Positions 1 through 8,933 of a stretch of DNA of 64,000 nucleotides are shown here, one piece after another. Source of the DNA: Archaeoglobaceae archaeon (GTDB lineage: Archaea; Halobacteriota; Archaeoglobi; Archaeoglobales; Archaeoglobaceae); the NCBI GenBank assembly GCA_027064525.1, contig JAMOPJ010000046.1, positions 21,044 through 85,043 on the forward strand, read 5' to 3'. How positions within the stretch are numbered: the stretch's first letter is position 1; each line of letters starts with the position of its first letter. The translations under genes were made by a program, and so were the position numbers. The notes under the pieces were generated by a model, which saw only the letters and a program-made list of their open reading frames with translations, had not been told where the DNA came from and did no database searches.

Positions 1-731
1 CACTTTAGGTCTCTCGTTAAGTGGTGATCCAAAATTATCTCCTTGACATTTGTCCTTTCAATCAACTTGGACACATTTTCAACAGACCTTTCAAGGAGCT
101 TATTGCCAAATACGTATGGTTGATACGTCATCGGGCCGTCCATAAAGACTACATCCGGCTCAGATTCAATGATAAAGGCTATCTGATCATCGTGCGCAGC
201 TCCCTCGACATCCGACGTATAGACAAAACGCTTTTTGCCATCATCTATGCAGACTTCGAGCACATAGCCCAATCTGCTATCCGTTCCGTGGAAAACGGGT
301 TTTGAGAACGTAACTTGAATGTTCTCGAATTCAAACTTCCTGGAATCTGCAAACTCAATCTTGGGCGGGTTCTTCAATTCGTTAAGCTTCTGAAGGAAGT
401 AAGCTGATCTTCCCATCTGACTTCTGTTTATGGCACTCTTTGGATGCTTGGTCAGCAGAATTTTGCCAGCCAATATTTCTGGCTCGTTTGGATTGTGGTG
501 GTCGTAGTGGTAGTGTGTGATTATAACGATATCAGCATTGAGCGTTTCACGCTTGATCTTTTGCCATAGCTCATCCTTTCTTTTTATCTCAATTTCATGC
601 GGAGGTAAACCGTATCTCTTCGGCCCTAAAGCCACGCTTGGATCTATGATGATTTTCAGGTCTTTGGTCTCAACTACAGTGCACATGCTTCTCGCTCCGA
701 ATGAGTCGAATGCTATTGGCTTGATTTTCAT
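1..731 (-). CDS. MBL-fold hydrolase, UPF0282-like, 3' end outside window
   Basis: Reading leftward from ATG at 731, the frame is open to the window edge (about 243 codons), so the C-terminus is missing. Residues around 70-80 carry the metal-binding signature HYHYDHHNP of the metallo-beta-lactamase fold, and a later segment (YTSDVEGAAHDDQ) supplies further metal ligands. The layout fits the archaeal UPF0282 family of uncharacterised metal-dependent hydrolases, whose substrate is unknown. It is transcribed away from the window and is separated from the next minus-strand gene by about 50 bases. Family assignment is from recalled motifs. Confidence 0.85.
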   Translation of the reverse strand, partial: MKIKPIAFDSFGARSMCTVVETKDLKIIIDPSVALGPKRYGLPPHEIEIKRKDELWQKIKRETLNADIVIITHYHYDHHNPNEPEILAGKILLTKHPKSAINRSQMGRSAYFLQKLNELKNPPKIEFADSRKFEFENIQVTFSKPVFHGTDSRLGYVLEVCIDDGKKRFVYTSDVEGAAHDDQIAFIIESEPDVVFMDGPMTYQPYVFGNKLLERSVENVSKLIERTNVKEIILDHHLTRDLK

Positions 732-778
732 AGAATAGAATTACAGCTGATGTGTCTTAAATTTAGCTTTGAAAGATT

Positions 779-1234
779 TCAAGCAATTGGTTCTTTACCG
801 CATTTACGAAATTTAATTATAAAACCTTTATCTTTTTTCTTGATATCTTTTAGTTCAAGTTCCACTCTTTCTTTTGAAATATTCTTGCTAAACGATTCGT
901 AATAAAAGATTGCCACAATCAGACCTCTATAACCTAACGACCTAACGAGGTTGTAGCACGCTTTTATTTGCTCTGGTTTTCTTTTTGCGTCTCTACTACC
1001 AAACTTACCCGTCGTGCATTCGACTACGCAAACTTTATCTGAAAAAATGAAAATGCAGTCGCACCCTCCATCCTTGCCAAAATATCTATCTGCACACCCG
1101 TCAAATTTAATCTTAAGCTTATATCTGGAGGCTTTTATTCCGCAACAATCGATATGTAGGCTAAAATCAAAGCAATCATCGTCATTGATTTTATTTTTCA
1201 ATTTCTCAATTAGCTTATCAATTTCATCCACCAT
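779..1234 (-). CDS. small nuclease-like protein coupled to AAA ATPase
   Basis: A protein of about 151 residues starting at MVDEIDK. I chose ATG 1234 because GGAGG lies 7 bases upstream and the start overlaps the last 11 bases of the upstream ATPase gene, a sign of translational coupling. The centre reads CDCIFIF...CVVECTTGKF...KPEQIK: an acidic residue on a strand, then a Glu on the next strand followed by a nearby Lys and a later Gln/Lys helix. That resembles a PD-(D/E)XK nuclease core, but ExT-x-x-K replaces the canonical ExK. It is cysteine-rich. Not firmly recognised; a nuclease or effector partner of the ATPase is an inference. Confidence 0.65.
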   Translation of the reverse strand: MVDEIDKLIEKLKNKINDDDCFDFSLHIDCCGIKASRYKLKIKFDGCADRYFGKDGGCDCIFIFSDKVCVVECTTGKFGSRDAKRKPEQIKACYNLVRSLGYRGLIVAIFYYESFSKNISKERVELELKDIKKKDKGFIIKFRKCGKEPIA

Positions 1235-2654
1235 GAAGCTTCCTCCAAACGGCTTCTTCAACCTCTGCATATTTATTGGATAGCTCCGCTATCACAGACG
1301 AAAATTCCTCCTCTTCAATGCCATCCTCCGTAACCCTTACCTCCTCAACGGTTCCATCAAGCTTAAATCTATATATTTTCAAGGATTCGGGATCTAATCC
1401 CTCCTCTTCTCTATATCCCAGCTTCTTCTTCTCCTCTGGACTCAGTTTATTCAGCTTTATTAGATTGTCAAGTTCATCCAAGATTATTGGACTGTGAGTT
1501 GTTATCAAAACGTCAGCGTATTTACTGAGCATAGCCAAAGCTCTAGTTACGATACTTTGCATGTATGGATGAAGATGTGTTTCCGGCTCTTCCATTACTA
1601 TAAAATGATCTTTAAATATTTTATTATTTATAATTTTTATAGATTTTCCAATAATATATTTTAGATGAGTTATAAGTAAAGCTAATTCCCTTACTCCAGA
1701 GTGAGCTCTAAGCAACGGTATTTCATATTCACCTTTTTTAAAGTATATTTCTGGAAACATCATACCATAACTTTTTATGATAACTTTACCACCTATTTCA
1801 CTTTCAAGAAAATTGGCAATTTTACTGACTTCTTCATCCAACACGGTAGAATCATCAATAATACACTTGGATAACATTTCTCTATCTGGTAGATTTAGCG
1901 GAAGCTTTTCTGTTCGTATAAGAGTTGTCCTAATTAGACTTGGTGCAATTCTAAGTAGACCTGATTTACTATCAGTTAAAATAAAGCTTGGTCTGTAAGG
2001 TGCATAATTATCTAAAACTCTCCTAAGAATTGTAGGTATAATTCCTCCACAAAATCCACTTAATTCATCAGCAACTACATTTTTATCTTTATCATCTTTA
2101 ATAATAATCTTATAATCCATAATGTCATTATATTTGAGCACTAGCATTCTTCTATCCTTAATGTATTCAATTCTAAATGGCTCATCACTGGCAATATCGC
2201 TTAAACCTTTCAGAAATAAAGACCCATTTTTGTTAATTACTATAGTAAAACCTTTTGTTTTGCTATCATTGTAAATATCTATCTGTGTATGATTTGCTTC
2301 CCATGAGATTAGATCCTCTATATTTTCTATTCTAAATGTATCTTTCAAAAATATTGGAATATTTTTCTTAATTGCTTCTTCATGAACTTCCATTACCGTG
2401 CTTATCAAGTCATATGATGTCTGTTCAGATATTACGTTCATTTCTGTGATCTCTTTAACCGCTTGACGGAAGGCAGTTGATGTTGGAATTTCAAGTATCA
2501 ATGTATCCCAATCAGGTTCCATTCTTTGAAGCGTCCAAATCAAATAGGCTAAATACGATTTTCCAGTTCCTCCTGGCCCTATGAAAACTGTAAAATCTCC
2601 CAAAGTAACATCAGCATGTTTAATTGGGCCAAAGTTCTTCACGATAAATCTCAT
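1224..2654 (-). CDS. AAA-type ATPase (RecF/OLD-like, AAA_15/AAA_21 type)
   Basis: A 476-residue ATPase of the ABC/RecF class. Walker A is GPGGTGKS at residues 26-33. The signature-like region is AHSGVRELALL, followed by Walker B with FIVMEEPETHLHP near residue 350 and the H-loop ITTHSPIIL. The middle is a long variable region, as in OLD-family and defence-associated ATPases; no Toprim domain is fused. It is the first gene of a two-gene operon with the small nuclease-like protein, overlapping it by 11 bases. Such ATPase/effector pairs are common in anti-phage systems (Septu, PARIS and relatives), but this exact pair is not one I can name. Confidence 0.85.
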   Translation of the reverse strand: MRFIVKNFGPIKHADVTLGDFTVFIGPGGTGKSYLAYLIWTLQRMEPDWDTLILEIPTSTAFRQAVKEITEMNVISEQTSYDLISTVMEVHEEAIKKNIPIFLKDTFRIENIEDLISWEANHTQIDIYNDSKTKGFTIVINKNGSLFLKGLSDIASDEPFRIEYIKDRRMLVLKYNDIMDYKIIIKDDKDKNVVADELSGFCGGIIPTILRRVLDNYAPYRPSFILTDSKSGLLRIAPSLIRTTLIRTEKLPLNLPDREMLSKCIIDDSTVLDEEVSKIANFLESEIGGKVIIKSYGMMFPEIYFKKGEYEIPLLRAHSGVRELALLITHLKYIIGKSIKIINNKIFKDHFIVMEEPETHLHPYMQSIVTRALAMLSKYADVLITTHSPIILDELDNLIKLNKLSPEEKKKLGYREEEGLDPESLKIYRFKLDGTVEEVRVTEDGIEEEEFSSVIAELSNKYAEVEEAVWRKLHGG

Positions 2655-2710
2655 AATTTCACCAGTCCTAACTAACGCTCAAAAAATTATAAGGCTTTTT
2701 GCATACTAAG

Positions 2711-3424
2711 TTAAACCTCAAAGCTCATGAGATCCTCAGCAATTCTGAATTTGATATCATCCCTAACGCTCTTCAGTTGCTCGATTATCTTGTCTTTCAC
2801 CTCGTATGCGTGAGGATACATGTGTGTTAGATATACGATCTCAGCCTTGCAGAACGGAAGAACCTCAGCAAAGTTTTCTGGAGTTGTGTGGGCATCGCTT
2901 CTTCCGCTTGGAAGGGACATCTCATGGATAAGCACATCACACTCTATCTCCATAAGCTCCTTCAATGGACTCGTATCACCGCTCACGATAACTCTTTTAC
3001 CATCAAACTCGATTATATAGGCTTGGCTGACAATCGAGTGTCTTGTTGGGATAGTTCTAACCTTGAACTCTCCGATTTCAAATTCTGGATCTTCTAAAAC
3101 CTTAAACTTGGGTTTTCGCCTAAGATATGCGTAAGCCTCAAACAGAGACTCCAAGAACGCTTTAGTTCCAATCGGACCGAATACGAGTAGTTCTTCTCCT
3201 CCAGTTAGCCATCTAGCCTTTAGAAGTGCAAGTAGATCACCGTTATGATCCAAATGGTTATGTGTAAGCAGAACGGCGTTTATTTCGTTGAAATCGTTCA
3301 ACCTCATAAACGCCCCAACGCCAATATCGACCAATATCTTCGTTTCCTCTCCTTCCACCATAATACAGCTCTGAGCTTTTGAAGTATCTATGCAAGTTCC
3401 CGTGCCTAGGAACGTAACTTTCAT
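2711..3424 (-). CDS. MBL-fold hydrolase, RNase Z/arylsulfatase-like
   Basis: Starts at MKVTFLGTGTCIDTSKAQ (ATG 3424). Upstream in-frame codons lack hydrolase similarity and would run into the divergent hemD gene. The product has about 237 residues with the metal-binding motif THNHLDHNGD, a second His in TRHSIVSQAY, an Asp in VSGDTSP and a His in IHEMS and LTHMYP. This matches the compact one-domain MBL proteins related to ribonuclease Z. No tRNase exosite arm is visible, so tRNA processing is not supported. Divergently transcribed from hemD, sharing a 70-base promoter region. Confidence 0.85.
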   Translation of the reverse strand: MKVTFLGTGTCIDTSKAQSCIMVEGEETKILVDIGVGAFMRLNDFNEINAVLLTHNHLDHNGDLLALLKARWLTGGEELLVFGPIGTKAFLESLFEAYAYLRRKPKFKVLEDPEFEIGEFKVRTIPTRHSIVSQAYIIEFDGKRVIVSGDTSPLKELMEIECDVLIHEMSLPSGRSDAHTTPENFAEVLPFCKAEIVYLTHMYPHAYEVKDKIIEQLKSVRDDIKFRIAEDLMSFEV

Positions 3425-3495
3425 GTGCTTGAACTCATCGGCTGGACTATTTACGTTAACGCAAACGATTAAAAGCGAAACAGTAAGCTTGAAGC

Positions 3496-4203
3496 GTGAA
3501 AGTTGCGATATTGAGGCCAAAGGAATATCTTACCAGCATTTCAGAAAGGCTTAAGCAGGAGGGCTTTGACGTTGTAGCAGTTCCTTTTCTTAAGATCGTT
3601 CCAAATGACAAAAGTATTGCTAAAATAAGGGATTTAAAAGATTTTGATGCATTAATCGTCACTAGCCAAACTTCGGCAAGGATCTTAGTTGAACACGAAT
3701 TTAAGCACGATTACGTCATAGCGATCGGGAAAAAAACTGCTGAGATACTCAAATCGGCTGGGATGGATCCCAAGATGCCGTCGAAGTTCGATTCGAAGAC
3801 GCTTTACGAAGAGTTCAAAGACGAACTGAAAGATAAGAAGGTTGCAATCGTTAGGAGTGACAAAGGAGATCCAATTTTGCTAAAGCTACCAAACGTCGAA
3901 GAGATTATCCTATACAGAATAGAATTTGAGCACGGAGATGAGCAGAAAAAGCTCATCGAAAGCATGGATTTTGACGTAATAGTCTTTTCGAGCAGTATGA
4001 TGGTTAGAAGCTTCTTTGAACTCGCTAAAGTGATGGGGAAATTTGATGATGTGTTGGAAAAACTCAAGAACAAGATCGTGATTGCAATAGGGCCGCCAAC
4101 AAAGAAAACACTCGAAAATTATGGGATTAAAGCTTTGATGCCCGATGAATATTCGTTCGATGGAGTTATTGGACTTTTAAAGACCTTAAAGCAGACACGG
4201 TGA
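3496..4203 (+). CDS. hemD: uroporphyrinogen-III synthase
   Basis: A 235-residue protein starting with GTG (MKVAILRPKEYL). It has the bilobal pattern of HemD: an N-terminal segment with PFLKIVP and ALIVTSQTSARI, then VVFSSSMMVRSFFE and IGPPTKKTLENYGI. The enzyme cyclises hydroxymethylbilane to uroporphyrinogen III, the precursor of siroheme, cobalamin and haem. Together with the SUMT gene at 8.9-9.6 kb it feeds the siroheme required by the sulfite reductase at 9.8 kb, although it is not in the same transcription unit. HemD sequences diverge widely, so the call rests on overall pattern and context. Confidence 0.85.
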   Translation: MKVAILRPKEYLTSISERLKQEGFDVVAVPFLKIVPNDKSIAKIRDLKDFDALIVTSQTSARILVEHEFKHDYVIAIGKKTAEILKSAGMDPKMPSKFDSKTLYEEFKDELKDKKVAIVRSDKGDPILLKLPNVEEIILYRIEFEHGDEQKKLIESMDFDVIVFSSSMMVRSFFELAKVMGKFDDVLEKLKNKIVIAIGPPTKKTLENYGIKALMPDEYSFDGVIGLLKTLKQTR

Positions 4204-4259
4204 ATCTTTGCATCTCAGACAAAAGAAAGTATCAAAAACCCAAGTGATAAAATGTTAAC

Positions 4260-5015
4260 ATGGATGTAGCGATTATAGGGGGTGGTAACTTAGGTTGCGC
4301 GATTGCTAAGGCTTTGGCCAAGAGGTATAAGGTTGTCGTGACGAGAAGGAACGTTGAAAAGATCAGATTTTTGGAAGATGTTGGTTGTGAAGTTTGCTCT
4401 GATAATCTTCGTGCCGTCGATAGTTCTGATGTGGTTTTTATAGCAGTAAAACCGAGGGATCTTTTTAACGTTTTATCCGAGCTTAGGGGGAATTTAAACG
4501 GTAAGATCCTGGTCAGCTTTGTTGCGGGAGTTAAGATCGATGATATTAAGGGAGTCGTGGGCTGTAAGGTCGTTAGAGCGATGACCAACATCTCGGCAGA
4601 AGTGGGGAGATCGATAACAGCATACTATACTGAGGATTTAACGCCAGAGGAGGAGTTTGAGCTTGAGCTGATGCTTGAATGCATGGGAGATGTCGTGAAG
4701 GTTGATGATGAAAAGTTGTTGGATGCTATAACGGCTTATTCGAGCGCTGTAGCGTTCATGGCCAAGATATTTCAGTCGTTTGTTTACGCTGGCTTAAAAC
4801 TCGGTTTAAGTAAGGATCTGGCAAGAAAACTTACCACAGCCCTCTTCAAAGGTGCTTCAGAGCTCTTGAACTTAGAGGAGCCCGAAGTCGTGATAGAGAA
4901 GGTTACCACTCCAGCCGGAACTACGATAGAAGGACTGTGCAAACTCATGGAGCACAGAATAGATTTTGGAATAGTCGATGCAATGGTTTCATCGGCAGAA
5001 AAGCTAAAGCATTGA
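4260..5015 (+). CDS. proC: pyrroline-5-carboxylate reductase family protein
   Basis: 251 residues. The N-terminal Rossmann fold shows VAIIGGGNLGCAIAKAL, then TRRNVEK for the NADP phosphate and VFIAVKPRDL. The C-terminal half carries the helical dimerisation region with TTPAGTTIEGL, the ProC signature. It reduces 1-pyrroline-5-carboxylate to proline in the cytoplasm. It is slightly shorter than typical 265-280-residue ProC proteins, and related NADP oxidoreductases with other substrates are possible. The 3' end overlaps that of the convergent ABC ATPase gene by 12 bases. Confidence 0.88.
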   Translation: MDVAIIGGGNLGCAIAKALAKRYKVVVTRRNVEKIRFLEDVGCEVCSDNLRAVDSSDVVFIAVKPRDLFNVLSELRGNLNGKILVSFVAGVKIDDIKGVVGCKVVRAMTNISAEVGRSITAYYTEDLTPEEEFELELMLECMGDVVKVDDEKLLDAITAYSSAVAFMAKIFQSFVYAGLKLGLSKDLARKLTTALFKGASELLNLEEPEVVIEKVTTPAGTTIEGLCKLMEHRIDFGIVDAMVSSAEKLKH

Positions 5016-6197
5016 AATTGCCTCATTCTCACTTTTTACGAATTCAGCGTTAATTCTCTTGTATAATTCCGTAGCTTTGCCGCTTGTGAAATCCCTACAC
5101 TCTATGGGTGTTTTTTCAATGACAATCAGCTTTCCAAGTTCTGATGCATATAAAGCAGCCTCTAAGTTCTTTAAGTTTCCATAACCGAACGGAACATCTG
5201 TCAAGATTACTCTATTGGCACTATCTATCAACCTTAAATTTTTTTCGTGGGATTCCTCGGTTATTGGAGAAAAAGGTGCTTCGCTTACGATTTCAAATCC
5301 CAAACTGTTTGCAATCTCCCAATCCGTATCGAGGATGTTCAAAACTCCTGCAGATGCCCTTTTTAGCTTCATCATGATTTTCGCTCCACTTCCACCTCCG
5401 CATATAACGTGAACTTTGGTCTTTCTAACCTTCTCAAGCTTAACGGGCAGAACGTAGAACTTGCCCGTTATCGGATGCTTCCTGATTATAACATCGATTT
5501 CGAAAACATCTTTGATGTGCCTTACAACATCTTCAGGCTTACCGAAGGCGACGATTCTGCCATCTTTCATTAGTATGAGCTTAGAACAGAATTGCAAAGC
5601 CAAATTGATGTCATGAATTACGGCCATAACTAATATACCTTTATCTGCAAGCTTTCTGAGCATGTTCATTATTTCGATCTGATGGTTTACGTCTAAGTGT
5701 GCAGTCGGCTCGTCTAAAAGCAGAATTTTCGGCTCCTGAGCCAGAGCCATTGCAATTATTACCTTCTGCAACTCTCCACCGCTGATCTCACCTATGCTTC
5801 TCCCAGCGAGATGATCGCAACCGACGATCTTCATGGCCTCAAATGCTATCTCGAAATCCCTTTCGCTTTCGAATTCAAATCTACCCAAGTGAGGTGTTCT
5901 ACCCATTAGAACGACATCTTCAACTTTAAAATTGAAATCGACCTGAAAGCTTTGTGGAACGACTGCGACCACTTTTGCAAGATCTTTAACTCCGATTTTT
6001 GCGATATCTTTCCCATTCAGATAGATTGCTCCTCTCCTTGGCTTGAGCAATTTCGTGATAGTCCTTATCAGAGTTGTTTTTCCGCTCCCGTTAGGGCCGA
6101 TGATTCCTATGAATTCCCCACCATGAGCGTCAAAGCTTATTTCTTTGATGACTTCCTCAAAGTATCCTGAACTGACATTTTCGAGCTTCAGATGCAT
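5004..6197 (-). CDS. ABC transporter ATPase (BtuD/FecE type) with C-terminal extension
   Basis: 397 residues. The first roughly 250 are a standard iron/cobalamin-type ATPase: Walker A GPNGSGKT, the PQSFQVDFNF Q-loop, signature ISGGELQKV, Walker B ILLLDEPTAHLD and the H-loop VIHDINLAL. The last 140 form a separate domain starting at KVHVICGGGSGAK, with a glycine-rich nucleotide-like loop and LIVIEKTPIECRDFTSG near the end. That domain is seen in some archaeal cobalamin-import ATPases; its role is unknown to me. No permease or binding-protein gene is adjacent, so this may be an orphan subunit. Divergent from the Lhr helicase gene. Confidence 0.9.
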   Translation of the reverse strand: MHLKLENVSSGYFEEVIKEISFDAHGGEFIGIIGPNGSGKTTLIRTITKLLKPRRGAIYLNGKDIAKIGVKDLAKVVAVVPQSFQVDFNFKVEDVVLMGRTPHLGRFEFESERDFEIAFEAMKIVGCDHLAGRSIGEISGGELQKVIIAMALAQEPKILLLDEPTAHLDVNHQIEIMNMLRKLADKGILVMAVIHDINLALQFCSKLILMKDGRIVAFGKPEDVVRHIKDVFEIDVIIRKHPITGKFYVLPVKLEKVRKTKVHVICGGGSGAKIMMKLKRASAGVLNILDTDWEIANSLGFEIVSEAPFSPITEESHEKNLRLIDSANRVILTDVPFGYGNLKNLEAALYASELGKLIVIEKTPIECRDFTSGKATELYKRINAEFVKSENEAISML

Positions 6198-6248
6198 GCA
6201 GAGAGTTCGGTTTAAGTCTTAAATATCCATCTGCCTAAATCGAATGGA

Positions 6249-8933
6249 ATGCAAAAACTCGTCGAAGCCCTTAGAGAAATCGGAATCGATAGGTTTAACG
6301 AGCTTCAGAGGATTGCAATTCCAAAGGTAGCCGAGGGTAGAAATCTGCTCATAGTTGCTCCAACCGGAAGTGGTAAGACCGAATGTGCGATTATTCCAAT
6401 TTTGAATAAAATGCTTAAGATCAAATCTGATGGAATAGTTTTGATCTACATAACACCTCTCAGAGCTTTAAACAGAGATCTGTTAAGAAGATTCAATTTA
6501 CTTGCTAAAAGACTTGGTTTCAGTATCGCAGTAAGGCATGGGGATACGGCTGAAGTTGAGAGAAGAAAACAATCTTTGAGACCTCCTCAAATTCTGATTA
6601 CGACTCCTGAAACTTTTCAGATTCTTTTCTTAGGCAGAAGACTCAGAGAATCGCTTAGGAATGTTAGGTTTGTCGTTGTTGATGAGGTTCACGAACTTGC
6701 AGAATCGGAAAGAGGAGTGCAGTTAGCTGTAGCTTTGGAGAGGCTCAAGGAGATCACGAGCTTCCAAATAATTGGACTGTCTGCAACCGTTAAGAACGCT
6801 GAGGAGGTTGCGAGGTTCTTTGGGATCTCCGAGGTTCTGGTTTGGAAAGGGCAGAAGTCGTATGAATTTTACGTTATAAAACCTGAAAAAGAGTCTGATT
6901 TGGCTGAGAGACTTGGAATAAACGAAGACTTCGCTAAAGAGCTTGAGACGATAAGAGAGATCGTCGAATCGCACAAATCAGCACTGATCTTCGTAAACAC
7001 GAGGCAGACTGCCGAAGCTTTGGGCTTGAACCTCAAGAGGATTTTGGAGGTCGATGTTCATCATGGATCCCTTTCGAGAACTGCGAGGATCGAAGCCGAA
7101 GAGAAGTTCAGTAGGGGAGAGCTGAAGGCTCTGATATGCACGTCATCCATGGAGCTCGGAATCGACATAGGACATGTCGATGTCGTCGTTCAGTTCAACA
7201 GTCCGAGAGAAGTGAGCAGACTCATTCAAAGGGTTGGGAGGAGCGGACACAAAGCCGATAGGATTTCGAAGGGATATGTGGTTGCGGAGAACTTCGACGA
7301 TGTTCTCGAATCTTGGGTAATAGTTAAGAGGGCTGAGGAAGGGAAGATCGAAGAGACAAGATTTCACGAGTTGAGTTTGGATGTCTTGGCGAATCAGATC
7401 TGTGCGATTTCTCTGGAGTATGGGAAGATAGATGCTTTGAAGTGCTACGAAATTATATCGAGAGCATATCCGTTCAGAAATCTAAAGTTCGAAGACTTCG
7501 TTGAAATTTGCAGATTTTTGGCGGAAGATAGAGTTGTAGCTTTCGATGGAAAGATCATAAAGCCCACGAGAAAGACGAGGAGATACTTCTACGACAACAT
7601 CTCAATGATCCCGGATGAGCGAAGGCTTAAGGTTATCGACATAACCTCTGGAAGAACTGTAGGATACTTGGACGAAAGCTTCGTCTCCTCATTCGAAGGA
7701 AACGTCTTCGCGATGAGGGGAGAACTCTGGCGAATCGTTGCGATAAACGATGCAGTTAAGGTTGAGCCCGTGAGGGAAGAAGGAGTAATTCCTTCTTGGG
7801 TTGGAGAAGAGATACCGGTTCCGTTCGAAGTTGCTCAGGAGGTCGGAAGGGTTAGGGGATGGATAGCCGGAATGATAGTTTCAGGGGTTAAAGAGAGCGA
7901 AATTATCGAAATTCTGATGGAGAGATTCAGAACGAACGAGGATGCTTGTGAGGAGGTAGTTTCCATCATAAAAGAGCAAATCTCAAAGGGTTTTGTCGTT
8001 CCTACTGACAACAGGATCACAATTGAGGGCAATGGGTTGGTCGTCGTAAACTGCTGTTTCGGGCATAGAGTGAACGAAACACTTGCGAGGATACTGGCGT
8101 TGCTTCTCTCAGCGAAAAAGGGATGTAGCGTTGGAGTTGAGGTGGATCCGTATAGAGTTAAGCTAACTCCCGCTAAGGCTGAAGAGGTGGTCGAAATATT
8201 GAGATCGATCGATGTTGAGGCAGTGGAGTATTTAGCTGAGAGGGCGTTAATTGAAACCAAGCTGATGCAGTGGAAGATCGTCCACTGTGCGAGGAAGTTC
8301 GGATACTTAAGCAAATCTGTCGATACAACCAAGATAAACCTGAAGAAGCTCGTTTTGAAGCTTAGAGGAACACCGATTTACAGAGAAGCTTTAAGGGAAC
8401 TCTTCTTCGAGAAGTTGGACATAAAGAGAACGAAGGAAGTTATAGAAAAGATCAGGAGCGGGGAAATTCAGATCTCAGTATATTCTGAACTCAGTCCAAT
8501 TTCGAACGTATCGAGAAATCAGCTTACAGACCTCCTGATTCCATCCAAGCCCAATAAGGCGATCCTGAGAATATTCAGGAAGAGACTTGAAGAGGAGGAA
8601 TGTATTCTCCATTGCTTAAACTGCGGATGCACGATAAGAATGAAAGTCAAGTTCATCGAAAGTTTGGAATGCGTTAGATGTAAGTCTAAGCTCGTCGCAT
8701 GCATAAATGCGAGGAGGAAGCTTGAGGAATTCGGAAAAAAGGAGCTGTTTAGAATAGCGAATTTGGTAATGGCCTACGGCAAGAGAGCGGTTTACGCTTT
8801 GAACACATACGGTGTGGGAGCGGAAACAGCTGCCAAGATACTGGCGAAACCGTTTAGAAACGATGATGATTTTTTTGCAGAGTTGCTCGAAGCTGAAAAG
8901 AGGTTTATAAGGACGAGAAGATTTTGGGATTGA
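6249..8933 (+). CDS. Lhr-family superfamily 2 helicase
   Basis: 894 residues. RecA-like domain 1 has APTGSGKTE (Walker A), TPLRAL, TTPE, DEVHELAESERG (motif II) and SATV (motif III). RecA domain 2 has IFVNTRQTAE, CTSSMELGIDIG and QRVGRSGHK (motif VI). After these come the winged-helix and beta-barrel regions of the Lhr core, then a C-terminal zinc finger (CLNCGC...CVRCKSK) around residues 785-815. Lhr proteins are 3'-5' helicases acting on RNA:DNA hybrids and forked DNA in repair. The ATG is at 6249; the 3' end overlaps the convergent SUMT gene by 29 bases. Confidence 0.93.
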   Translation: MQKLVEALREIGIDRFNELQRIAIPKVAEGRNLLIVAPTGSGKTECAIIPILNKMLKIKSDGIVLIYITPLRALNRDLLRRFNLLAKRLGFSIAVRHGDTAEVERRKQSLRPPQILITTPETFQILFLGRRLRESLRNVRFVVVDEVHELAESERGVQLAVALERLKEITSFQIIGLSATVKNAEEVARFFGISEVLVWKGQKSYEFYVIKPEKESDLAERLGINEDFAKELETIREIVESHKSALIFVNTRQTAEALGLNLKRILEVDVHHGSLSRTARIEAEEKFSRGELKALICTSSMELGIDIGHVDVVVQFNSPREVSRLIQRVGRSGHKADRISKGYVVAENFDDVLESWVIVKRAEEGKIEETRFHELSLDVLANQICAISLEYGKIDALKCYEIISRAYPFRNLKFEDFVEICRFLAEDRVVAFDGKIIKPTRKTRRYFYDNISMIPDERRLKVIDITSGRTVGYLDESFVSSFEGNVFAMRGELWRIVAINDAVKVEPVREEGVIPSWVGEEIPVPFEVAQEVGRVRGWIAGMIVSGVKESEIIEILMERFRTNEDACEEVVSIIKEQISKGFVVPTDNRITIEGNGLVVVNCCFGHRVNETLARILALLLSAKKGCSVGVEVDPYRVKLTPAKAEEVVEILRSIDVEAVEYLAERALIETKLMQWKIVHCARKFGYLSKSVDTTKINLKKLVLKLRGTPIYREALRELFFEKLDIKRTKEVIEKIRSGEIQISVYSELSPISNVSRNQLTDLLIPSKPNKAILRIFRKRLEEEECILHCLNCGCTIRMKVKFIESLECVRCKSKLVACINARRKLEEFGKKELFRIANLVMAYGKRAVYALNTYGVGAETAAKILAKPFRNDDDFFAELLEAEKRFIRTRRFWD

